Below, piece by piece: positions 35,444-41,138 of a stretch of 41,138 bases of DNA. Positions within the stretch are counted from its first letter, which is position 1; the number at the start of each line of letters is the position of its first letter. The position numbers and the translations under genes were made by a program. The stretch spans positions 1 to 41,138 of the forward strand of contig CAVIIX010000016.1 in assembly GCA_963643225.1 (NCBI GenBank), given 5' to 3'. The DNA is from UBA1258 sp963643225 (lineage in GTDB: Bacteria; Bacillota; Clostridia; Lachnospirales; Lachnospiraceae). The notes below the pieces were generated by a model, which had not been told where the DNA came from, searched no databases, and saw only the letters and a program-made list of their open reading frames with translations.

Positions 35444-36064
35444 ATGGCTAAGAAAAATAACAATTATTTTGAATTAATTCAGACACAAACCGGCTGCTGC
35501 GTGGAAGCGTCCAATCTTTTGGAGGAAATCTTGTGTAAATTTCAAGCTGACAGCGTTGGAGCCTATCGCACTCAAATGCACGAAATTGAACACCGTGCGG
35601 ATGGGATACACCATGATATTTTGCGAAAACTCTCTACAGAGTTTATTACACCAATTGATCAGGAGGATATTCTTGGGCTTGTGCAGATTATTGATGACAT
35701 CACGGATGCGCTGGATGAGGTGATTTTGGATGTATACATGTATCAAATTGATGTAATGCCATCGCAAACAGCCGCACTTTCCTGCGTTGTGAACCGCTGC
35801 GTCAAAGCACTTCATGAAGCAGCGTTTGAATTAAAAAATTTCAAGAAGCCGGAGAAGCTTCATCAGCTTCTTGTCAAGGTCAACGATATAGAAATCGAAG
35901 CGGATGAAATTTATGTCAATGCAATTTACACACTGTTCGCTTCGCAAACGGATGGCAAAGCGTTGCTTGGAGCAAAGGCGATTTACGAGGGCCTGGAAAG
36001 CTGCTGTGATTTATGCGAACATGCCGCAGATGTGATTGAGCAGGTTATTATTAAGAATACATGA
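35444..36064 (+). CDS. DUF47 family (PhoU-like) Pit accessory protein
   Basis: A 206-residue all-helical cytoplasmic protein of the DUF47 / YkaA family. The metal-binding type helices HEIEHRADGIHHDILRKL and DITDALDEVILDVYMY are the family's marks. DUF47 proteins are encoded next to Pit transporters and are thought to regulate them, much as PhoU does for Pst. RBS GAGGAAAT precedes ATG. It is the last gene of the KdpDE-like/Pit operon and is followed by a terminator at 36096. Confidence 0.92.
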   Translation: MAKKNNNYFELIQTQTGCCVEASNLLEEILCKFQADSVGAYRTQMHEIEHRADGIHHDILRKLSTEFITPIDQEDILGLVQIIDDITDALDEVILDVYMYQIDVMPSQTAALSCVVNRCVKALHEAAFELKNFKKPEKLHQLLVKVNDIEIEADEIYVNAIYTLFASQTDGKALLGAKAIYEGLESCCDLCEHAADVIEQVIIKNT

Positions 36065-36095
36065 TTAGAGATAGAAGAGAATAGCACCTCTGAAA

Positions 36096-36121
36096 GAAGT
36101 CCAATTAGGGCTTCTTTTTTT
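36096..36121 (+). terminator. Terminator after pit / DUF47 operon
   Basis: GAAGTCC (36096-36102) pairs with GGGCTTC (36108-36114), with seven T following. Confidence 0.85.
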
Positions 36122-36154
36122 GTAAAAAACTTACCAAAATTTTAAACAAACCAC

Positions 36155-36183
36155 TTGACATCGGCATGGAGTTAGCATATAGT
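36155..36183 (+). promoter_or_regulatory. Promoter of feo operon
   Basis: TTGACA (36155-36160), 17 bases, TATAGT (36178-36183): a near-consensus promoter 65 bases before the first FeoA gene, overlapped by the tandem near-palindromes at 36171-36206. Confidence 0.78.
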
Positions 36184-36206
36184 AACCACAGTTAGTTATG
36201 AGTAAC
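36171..36206. promoter_or_regulatory. Tandem 16-bp near-palindromes over the feo promoter (candidate metalloregulator site)
   Basis: GTTAGCATATAGTAAC (36171-36186) and GTTAGTTATGAGTAAC (36191-36206) are two copies, 20 bases apart, of GTTAG-N6-GTAAC-like units with inverted GTTA/TAAC ends. The first covers the -10 box. This is where an iron-dependent repressor (DtxR/IdeR or Fur type) would act; the sites do not match a textbook box closely enough to name the protein. Confidence 0.55.
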
Positions 36207-36247
36207 AGTAATTACCTTAAGCTAATAAGGCTTAGAAGGAGTAAAGT

Positions 36248-36460
36248 ATGATGCCTTTAACCTATGCAAATGAGGGTGAAGCGAACATTATTAAAAAAAT
36301 CGGAGGAAATGATGAGGCTAGAACATTTCTTTCTAATCTAGGGTTCGTCGTAGGAGGCGAGGTTACCGTTGTGGCACAGGTTAACGGAAACATTATCGTT
36401 AATGTCAAGGAAGCTCGTGTTGCTCTTGGTAAGGAAATGGCTAATAAAATAATGGTCTAA
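36248..36460 (+). CDS. feoA: FeoA family protein (first copy)
   Basis: A 70-residue SH3-like cytoplasmic protein that supports FeoB in ferrous iron uptake. ARTFLSNLGFVVGGEVTVVAQVNGNIIVNVKEARVALGKEMANKIMV follows the FeoA beta-barrel pattern. RBS AGAAGGAG precedes ATG. It is one of two FeoA genes in tandem, separated by 31 bases, in a common Clostridia arrangement; the two copies differ strongly in sequence. Confidence 0.88.
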   Translation: MMPLTYANEGEANIIKKIGGNDEARTFLSNLGFVVGGEVTVVAQVNGNIIVNVKEARVALGKEMANKIMV

Positions 36461-36491
36461 AGCACTTTAAAGTATCAGGAAGGAGAATGAA

Positions 36492-36713
36492 ATGAAATCA
36501 CTTAAGGATGTATCAGTAGGCGAAACCGTGAAGGTTGTAAAGCTTTACGGCGAAGGACCTGTAAAGAGACGTATCATGGATATGGGGATTACAAAGGGCG
36601 TTGAAATTTATATTCGCAAGGTAGCACCACTTGGAGACCCTATTGAGGTAAACGTAAGAGGATATGAGCTCACGGTCAGAAAGGCCGATGCAGAGTTAAT
36701 TGAAGTAGAGTAA
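36492..36713 (+). CDS. feoA: FeoA family protein (second copy)
   Basis: A 73-residue SH3-like protein with the classical FeoA pattern (SVGETVKVVKLYGEGPVKRRIMDMGITKGVEI ... DPIEVNVRGYELTVRKADAELI). It is closer to canonical FeoA than the first copy. RBS AAGGAG precedes ATG, and FeoB follows after 16 bases. Confidence 0.92.
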   Translation: MKSLKDVSVGETVKVVKLYGEGPVKRRIMDMGITKGVEIYIRKVAPLGDPIEVNVRGYELTVRKADAELIEVE

Positions 36714-36729
36714 ATAAAGGAGAGGAAAA

Positions 36730-38877
36730 ATGTCACTTAGAATTGCACTTGCCGGTAACCCTAACAGTGGTAAAACGACATTGTTTAATGCTTTAACCGG
36801 CGCAAATCAGTATGTGGGCAACTGGCCCGGAGTAACAGTAGAGAAAAAGGAAGGTAAGCTAAAGAAGCATGACGATGTAATAATCACCGACCTTCCGGGC
36901 ATTTATTCTCTTTCTCCTTACACCCTTGAAGAGGTTGTTGCAAGAAATTATCTTGTAGGAGAGAGACCTGATGCTATCATAAACATAATCGACGGAACAA
37001 ACCTTGAAAGAAACCTATATCTCACTACTCAGCTTGCAGAACTAGGCATTCCAATGATTCTTGCAATCAATATGATTGACCTTGTAAGAAAGAATGGGGA
37101 TGACATTCGTATCGAGGAACTTTCAAGAGAACTCGGATGCAAAATTGTTGAAATCTCGGCATTAAAGAGCGAAGGAATTGAAAAGGCTGCTGAGCTTGCA
37201 ATCAAAGAAGCAAAGAACGGAAAACCTGTTCCGCTTCATTCCTTCTCAGGCCCCGTTGAACATGCACTTGCACATATCGAGGAGGCACTTTTACACGATC
37301 AGCCTCAGGACAGACAAAGATGGTATGCCGTAAAGGTATTTGAGCGTGATGAGAAGGTTTTGGCACAGCTTAATATCCCTGATGACAAGCTTGCTCATGT
37401 CGAAGAGGATATCAAGGCAGCCGAAAAAGAAATGGACGATGATGCAGAAAGCATTATCACCAATGAAAGATATGTTTATATTGCAAACCTTTTAAAGGGT
37501 TGCTACAAAAAGAAAAAAGCAGGAAAACTTACAGCTTCCGATAAAATCGACAAGGTTGTTACCAACAGATGGCTTGCTCTTCCTATTTTTGCTGTTATTA
37601 TGTTCTGCGTTTACTACATTACCGTTTCTTCACTCGGTACAATAGTAACGGATTTTACAAACGATGTCCTTTTCGGCGAATGGATTCAGCCGGCAGTAGG
37701 AACGCTTCTTGAAAATCTCGGGGCTTCCGAATGGGTTGTAAGCCTTGTTGTTGACGGTATAATCGGAGGATTGGCGGCTCCTATCGGCTTTGCTCCTCAG
37801 ATGGCAATTATGTTCTTATTGCTGAGTATCCTTGAAGATTGCGGATACATGGCACGTGTAGCCTTCATCATGGACAGAATCTTCAGAAAGTTTGGCTTGT
37901 CCGGACGCTCCTTCATTTCGTTCCTGGTTGCTTCAGGCTGCGGCGTTCCGGCTATTATGTCAACCAGAACCATTGAAAACGAAAAAGATCGTCGCATGAC
38001 GATGACTACAGCGACCTTTGTTCCCTGCGGCGCAAAGCTTCCCGTAATCGGACTTATAGCCGGTGTCATCACCGGTTCTTGGTGGGTAGCTCCTGCGATG
38101 TATTTTATCGGAATTGTTGCGGTTATTACATCATGTATTATTTTAAAGAAATTCAAAGGCTTTGCCGGAGAACCCGCTCCCTTCGTAATGGAGCTTCCTC
38201 AGTATCACATTCCTTCTGTTAAGGGCGTGCTGATGCACGTTTGGGAGAGAGTATGGGCATTCTTGAAGAAAGCCGGAACAATCCTGTTTGTATGCTGCGC
38301 AGTAATGTGGTTCCTTTCAAACTTTGGTGTTGTTGACGGTGCATTCGGCATGGTTGATCCTGCAGATTCAATTCTTGCATTAATCGGCGGTGCAATCGCA
38401 GTTATCTTTGCTCCTCTTGGATTTGGTTCATGGCAGGCAGTTGCTTCTTCACTTTCAGGCTTCGTGGCAAAGGAAGGTATCGTTTCAACGATGGGTGTTC
38501 TTTCTTCCTTGAATGAAGAGGTTGAAGAATTTGAAGACGGTATGCAGAGCGCATTCCAGGCATTCTTTATGACTAACGGAACCTTTAATCCATGCTCAGC
38601 ATTCTCGTTCCTGGTATTCAACCTTCTTAACAGCCCTTGCCTTGCGGCAATTTCAACCCTTGCTCGTGAGATGGGCAACAAGAAGAGCGTCGTAATAGCC
38701 CTTGTATATCAGAACGCATTTGCCTACATCATTGCTCTTATGATTTATCAGATTAGTATGTTTGCAACAGGAATAGGAACCTTCTCGGTAGGAACAGTAT
38801 TCGGTATCCTTGCTGCATGCTTATATCTCTACATGCTTGTGAGAAAGGACCCAACAAAAAAGGCTGTTGCTAAATAG
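36730..38877 (+). CDS. feoB: Ferrous iron transport protein B
   Basis: A 715-residue membrane GTPase that imports Fe(II). The G domain at the N-terminus has G1 GNPNSGKTT (9-17), the G3 DLPG near 55 and the G4 NMID near 119, followed by a helical GDI region. The membrane part from about residue 275 has the two Gate motifs (SGCGVPAIMSTRT and GTFNPCSAFSFLVF-type segments) with conserved cysteines. Length is typical of Clostridia FeoB. The small membrane peptides encoded directly after it are probable accessory subunits. Confidence 0.96.
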   Translation: MSLRIALAGNPNSGKTTLFNALTGANQYVGNWPGVTVEKKEGKLKKHDDVIITDLPGIYSLSPYTLEEVVARNYLVGERPDAIINIIDGTNLERNLYLTTQLAELGIPMILAINMIDLVRKNGDDIRIEELSRELGCKIVEISALKSEGIEKAAELAIKEAKNGKPVPLHSFSGPVEHALAHIEEALLHDQPQDRQRWYAVKVFERDEKVLAQLNIPDDKLAHVEEDIKAAEKEMDDDAESIITNERYVYIANLLKGCYKKKKAGKLTASDKIDKVVTNRWLALPIFAVIMFCVYYITVSSLGTIVTDFTNDVLFGEWIQPAVGTLLENLGASEWVVSLVVDGIIGGLAAPIGFAPQMAIMFLLLSILEDCGYMARVAFIMDRIFRKFGLSGRSFISFLVASGCGVPAIMSTRTIENEKDRRMTMTTATFVPCGAKLPVIGLIAGVITGSWWVAPAMYFIGIVAVITSCIILKKFKGFAGEPAPFVMELPQYHIPSVKGVLMHVWERVWAFLKKAGTILFVCCAVMWFLSNFGVVDGAFGMVDPADSILALIGGAIAVIFAPLGFGSWQAVASSLSGFVAKEGIVSTMGVLSSLNEEVEEFEDGMQSAFQAFFMTNGTFNPCSAFSFLVFNLLNSPCLAAISTLAREMGNKKSVVIALVYQNAFAYIIALMIYQISMFATGIGTFSVGTVFGILAACLYLYMLVRKDPTKKAVAK

Positions 38878-38894
38878 GTCGGGAGTATATAATA

Positions 38895-39035
38895 ATGGTC
38901 ACAGAGGTTTCATTAACCACGACTGACAAGATAGTGATTACGGCAGTAATTCTTCTCCTGATAGCAGGCATATTCATAATAGTAGGCTTCTTCAGGGAAG
39001 GTAAAAAGAAAAAGCAATTTTTAGCCCGTGATTAA
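38895..39035 (+). CDS. Small single-span membrane peptide after FeoB
   Basis: A 46-residue peptide with one hydrophobic segment (about residues 13-33, IVITAVILLLIAGIFIIVGFF) and a Lys-rich tail (REGKKKKQF). It starts 17 bases after the feoB stop behind the weak RBS GGGAG. Its stop codon sits in the loop of the operon terminator, which supports a real, fitted gene end. It has no cysteines, unlike FeoC or the Cys-rich protein that follows. It could be a FeoB assembly or stability peptide; function unknown. Confidence 0.6.
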   Translation: MVTEVSLTTTDKIVITAVILLLIAGIFIIVGFFREGKKKKQFLARD

Positions 39036-39050
39036 TTCACGGGCTTTTTT
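39023..39050 (+). terminator. Terminator at end of the FeoB small-peptide gene
   Basis: AGCCCGTG (39023-39030) pairs with CACGGGCT (39038-39045), then T5. The hairpin overlaps the last codons of the peptide gene, and its T-tract opens repeat B copy 4. Confidence 0.85.
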
Positions 39051-39150
39051 ACCATATAGGAAATTGCGTTGCAATTTAATATATCGCAAAAAAGGAACTA
39101 CGTGTAAATGATGCGCGCTTGCGCATAGGGCATATGTCGCCTACGCTAAT
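39050..39150 (+). repeat. Dispersed structured repeat B, copy 4 (diverged)
   Basis: It starts at the terminator T-tract as ACCATATAGG, keeps a perfect AAATTGC-GTT-GCAATTT hairpin and a perfect ATGCGC-GCTT-GCGCAT hairpin (paired changes relative to the other copies), but the GGCAC hairpin is damaged (GGAACTACGTGT) and the last hairpin is lost. It ends near CTAATATCATT, resembling the shared AATATCATTGAC tail. It separates the feoB genes from the two downstream feo-type genes. Confidence 0.7.
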
Positions 39151-39180
39151 ATCATTAATTATTTTTAAGAGGTATTTCAG

Positions 39181-39348
39181 ATGACAATAACAATAATTCT
39201 ATCGGTTTTAATAGGTGTATGGCTGATTATCAACATCAGACGCATGATTTTAAATGTCAAAGAAGGAAAGAGCATAGACGGTTGTGACGGCAACTGTGCA
39301 CATTGCAAAGGCTGCCACGCAAACGCTTCAAAGAAAAAGAAAGAGTGA
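39181..39348 (+). CDS. FeoB-associated Cys-rich membrane protein
   Basis: A 55-residue peptide with an N-terminal membrane segment (TIILSVLIGVWLIINI) and a Cys-rich tail with Cys35, Cys39, Cys42 and Cys45 (DGCDGNCAHCKGC), ending in a Lys-rich stretch. This is the pattern of the FeoB-associated Cys-rich membrane protein family. RBS AAGAGG is eight bases before ATG. It probably binds iron or an iron-sulfur centre near FeoB at the membrane. The next gene starts four bases after its stop. Confidence 0.88.
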   Translation: MTITIILSVLIGVWLIINIRRMILNVKEGKSIDGCDGNCAHCKGCHANASKKKKE

Positions 39349-39352
39349 TCCT

Positions 39353-39727
39353 ATGGCAGTAACAATAATAATTATTCTAATAATTGTCGTAATAGCATTT
39401 GTTTCTTTTAAGAGCTATGGTAAGAAACTTGAATCCGGCTGCTGCGGAGGCGGAGACTCAAAAAGTGTAAAGAGAGACAGGGTTAGGGATAGGAATAAGG
39501 CAAATTATCCTTATAAAGCGACTATTACAATTGACGGAATGGTTTGCGCAAACTGTTCTAAACACATCGAGAACGAGCTAAATAAAATTGACGGAATCTG
39601 GGCAAGGATAGACATTGCATCAAAAACCGGAGAGATACTTTCAAAAGCTGAAATAAATGAACAGTTAATTCGAAATTGTGTAAATAATCTCGGTGGATAT
39701 ACCGTGTTAGAGTTTAAGAGAAGTTAG
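39353..39727 (+). CDS. Membrane-anchored HMA-domain protein of feo cluster
   Basis: A 124-residue protein with an N-terminal membrane segment (MAVTIIIILIIVVIAFVSF), a SGCCGGG Cys-Gly patch, a basic linker, and a C-terminal heavy-metal-associated domain with the metal-binding GMVCANC (Cys-x-x-Cys) near residue 65. The start at 39353 follows the Cys-rich gene by four bases and begins at the membrane segment; an upstream ATG at 39284 lies inside that gene and is not used. It combines the SGCCGGG tail seen in small Feo accessory proteins with a copper-chaperone-like fold, and may hand Fe(II) or another metal to or from FeoB. Confidence 0.8.
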   Translation: MAVTIIIILIIVVIAFVSFKSYGKKLESGCCGGGDSKSVKRDRVRDRNKANYPYKATITIDGMVCANCSKHIENELNKIDGIWARIDIASKTGEILSKAEINEQLIRNCVNNLGGYTVLEFKRS

Positions 39728-39830
39728 CGTTTTACTTTCCTTATTCCATGAATTGTGTTAACCTATATCTGGTGTGTTTTTCAACCTTAGAACGTTAAAC
39801 ATTTGAATATTGATAATCTTAGAAGGAGGT

Positions 39831-39857
39831 TATTTTTACGAATCTCCTTCTTTTTTT
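39831..39857 (+). terminator. Terminator after feo accessory genes
   Basis: AGAAGGAG (39831-39838) pairs with CTCCTTCT (39844-39851), with a run of seven T. Confidence 0.85.
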
Positions 39858-39899
39858 AGATTTTGACTAGGATATTAATAGTAGGAGAAAGGAAATTTA

Positions 39900-40925
39900 A
39901 TGAAAAGCAGGATAACAATTATTGTATTTTTATGTTTTTTACTAAGTGTTATGACTGGATGCAGGGAACAAGTTTACAAGGAAGGTAACAATGCAGCAAA
40001 TAGTGAAATAATCGAATCGAAAAATAATTTGGAGATGAAGGAATGGGCAGTTACGCATTCTAAATTGGATACGACACTGAATAAGGCTGTATTTTGTGGA
40101 AACAGCTTATTTGGATCAACAGAAGAAGAAGGTGGTATCAGAATAACCGAATATGAGCTGACAGGAATGAATAAAAAGCTGGATTTATTTGTTGATACCA
40201 TAGATAGCGTGTCGTCAATTTCGGTAAAGAAAAATGGCAATATTGTTGTACTCGGACGAAGGAGTGAAGAATTTGCACTTCTGGACATATCGAAGGATGG
40301 GACGTTCAATGAAATAAACGATATCCAAATTGAAAAAATAGGTCTGTGGCCTGAGATAAAGGGTATTTTTTTCTCCGATGACGGATATTGCTTTATATGG
40401 TACAGAATGACTGTGCCTTGTACAGAGGTTTTTGAGAATGGAGAGCCCGATGTATATACGCCGGTGGATCGCATCTATGTAAAAAATACGGATATGAAAA
40501 CAATTACTTCTGTAGAAGATTACTGCATTCAGTGTGAAATTTATGGTGAAAAGATAAACTTTATCGGATATCCTACAGATACGGGATTCGGTTCGGCAAT
40601 GAATCTCATAGGTGAGGTTTCAATAAATTCAAAATCGGAAAACAAAGATGCAGCGTGGGAATTCGTTAAATATTATGTAATTAATGGCACAACTACGGGA
40701 TTCCCGGTTTATGTGCCAAGGTACGAGGAAATGCTTGGCAATTCGCTTGAAACCAATTATTCTTACGATGCGGATACATCAGAAAAAATTGCAAAGGCTT
40801 CATATAGTGAGCCTAATGGTGTAAGGCTGTATGTTTACAGTGCAGATGCAGAGGATGTGGATGCTGTAAGAAAACTTGTGGAAAAACAAGCAAAAAATAT
40901 GAATATGAAACGGACATTCAATTGA
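39900..40925 (+). CDS. Decayed extracellular solute-binding lipoprotein (internally deleted, frameshifted)
   Basis: A 341-residue lipoprotein (lipobox TGC, Cys21). Residues about 40-200 look like beta-propeller blades (GNIVVLGRRSEEFALLDISKDG). Then IYGEKINFIGYPTDTGFGSAMN and SENKDAAWEFVKYYV match the extreme C-terminal region of family 1 sugar-binding proteins, without the central 350 or more residues such proteins need. The reading frame ends at 40925, but frame -1 continues as EYETDIQLIIEEEAEAF to a stop at 41030-41032, the usual C-terminal helix of these proteins. The switch lies at the A run 40892-40897. I read it as a remnant; function is doubtful. Confidence 0.7.
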   Translation: MKSRITIIVFLCFLLSVMTGCREQVYKEGNNAANSEIIESKNNLEMKEWAVTHSKLDTTLNKAVFCGNSLFGSTEEEGGIRITEYELTGMNKKLDLFVDTIDSVSSISVKKNGNIVVLGRRSEEFALLDISKDGTFNEINDIQIEKIGLWPEIKGIFFSDDGYCFIWYRMTVPCTEVFENGEPDVYTPVDRIYVKNTDMKTITSVEDYCIQCEIYGEKINFIGYPTDTGFGSAMNLIGEVSINSKSENKDAAWEFVKYYVINGTTTGFPVYVPRYEEMLGNSLETNYSYDADTSEKIAKASYSEPNGVRLYVYSADAEDVDAVRKLVEKQAKNMNMKRTFN

Positions 40926-41032
40926 TAATTGAAGAGGAAGCAGAAGCTTTTTTACAAGGTCATAAGACAGAAATGGAGATAGCAAAAATCGTTCAGAGAA
41001 GAGTAAGTATATTTCTTGCGGAAAAAGAATAA
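40898..41032 (+). pseudogene. Out-of-frame C-terminal remnant of the solute-binding lipoprotein
   Basis: Read in the -1 frame relative to the lipoprotein gene, these bases encode YEYETDIQLIIEEEAEAFLQ and then GHKTEMEIAKIVQRRVSIFL before a TAA stop. This is the standard tail of sugar-binding proteins (EEEA.AF..G.KT..E.A.IIQ.R). Insertion of one A in the run at 40892-40897 would join it to the upstream frame as VEKQAKKYEYETD. Confidence 0.7.
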
Positions 41033-41078
41033 TCAATTCAGTTTGCATGTATGGAAATCCATTTATCACAAGGAGACC

Positions 41079-41138
41079 TTTTATAAAAGCTCAAGAAAAC
41101 CCACTGCCTTTAGGCAGTGGGTGCTCCCCGCGAGGTGC
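41079..41138 (+). repeat. Dispersed structured repeat A, copy 3 (cut by window end)
   Basis: The 38 bases from 41101 equal copy 2 apart from the last base, including CCACTGCC-TTTA-GGCAGTGG and GTGCTCCCCGCGAGGTG. The 22 bases before it also match the flank of copy 2. The window stops inside the second hairpin. Confidence 0.85.

Noticed and set aside
38205..38681. 158-residue minus-strand open frame inside feoB
   Set aside because: It is a shadow of the feoB coding frame, with no ribosome site or recognisable domain.
1..41138. Repeats A and B as a CRISPR or other direct-repeat array
   Set aside because: Copies are kilobases apart, over 100 bases long and on both strands, with no regular spacers and no cas genes.

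Overview
This window looks like chromosomal DNA of an anaerobic gut or rumen Firmicute, most likely Lachnospiraceae (Butyrivibrio / Pseudobutyrivibrio / Roseburia type). The evidence is A+T-rich coding sequence with strong AGGAGG ribosome sites, a T-box leader before thrS, a guanine riboswitch, CUT1 sugar transporters without their own ATPase, LacI-controlled glycosidases, an extended feo operon, and a repeat-rich intergenic style. The family is inferred and no species is named. The window begins and ends inside copies of the same structured repeat (repeat A), so it may be a contig that broke at an unresolved repeat. I see no rRNA, tRNA, CRISPR array, phage or transposase gene.

Layout. 0.1-5.1 kb: a large 7TM hybrid sensor kinase, an iron-type alcohol dehydrogenase and xanthine phosphoribosyltransferase (xpt). 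5.2-12.3 kb: a purine block. A guanine-class riboswitch with its terminator precedes a BMP-type nucleoside-binding lipoprotein, then come a double ABC ATPase, two permeases, a histidine phosphatase, and a GMP synthase that lacks the glutaminase half. 12.4-17.4 kb: a GNAT acetyltransferase, nagA, a second hybrid sensor kinase and a convergent family 2 glycosyltransferase. 17.4-23.2 kb: T-box leader and thrS, an NhaC-family antiporter with a YczE/YitT-like membrane protein, and an orphan discoidin-like protein. 23.7-32.4 kb: a plant-polysaccharide locus with GH51 arabinofuranosidase, LacI regulator, two LplB/YtcP-type permeases, binding lipoprotein and GH35 beta-galactosidase. The regulator gene and the transporter operon carry matching operators just downstream of their promoters.

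32.5-36.1 kb: a block with visibly more G+C-rich codons that encodes a KdpDE-like two-component pair, a PiT phosphate transporter and a DUF47 (PhoU-like) protein. It is probably horizontally acquired. 36.2-39.7 kb: an iron-uptake operon (two FeoA, FeoB, a 46-residue membrane peptide, a Cys-rich FeoB-associated membrane peptide, and a membrane-anchored HMA-domain protein) behind a strong promoter with tandem near-palindromes. 39.9-41.0 kb: a lipoprotein that appears to be a decayed solute-binding protein, with a likely internal deletion and a one-base frameshift in a poly-A run.

The most unusual feature is a pair of structured, dispersed intergenic repeat families. Repeat B (about 140 bp, five successive hairpins, four copies) always starts exactly at the T-tract of a different intrinsic terminator. 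One copy lies between the guanine riboswitch terminator and its gene, and one splits the feo cluster. Repeat A (about 120-145 bp, three copies) shares a hairpin and a tail motif with repeat B.
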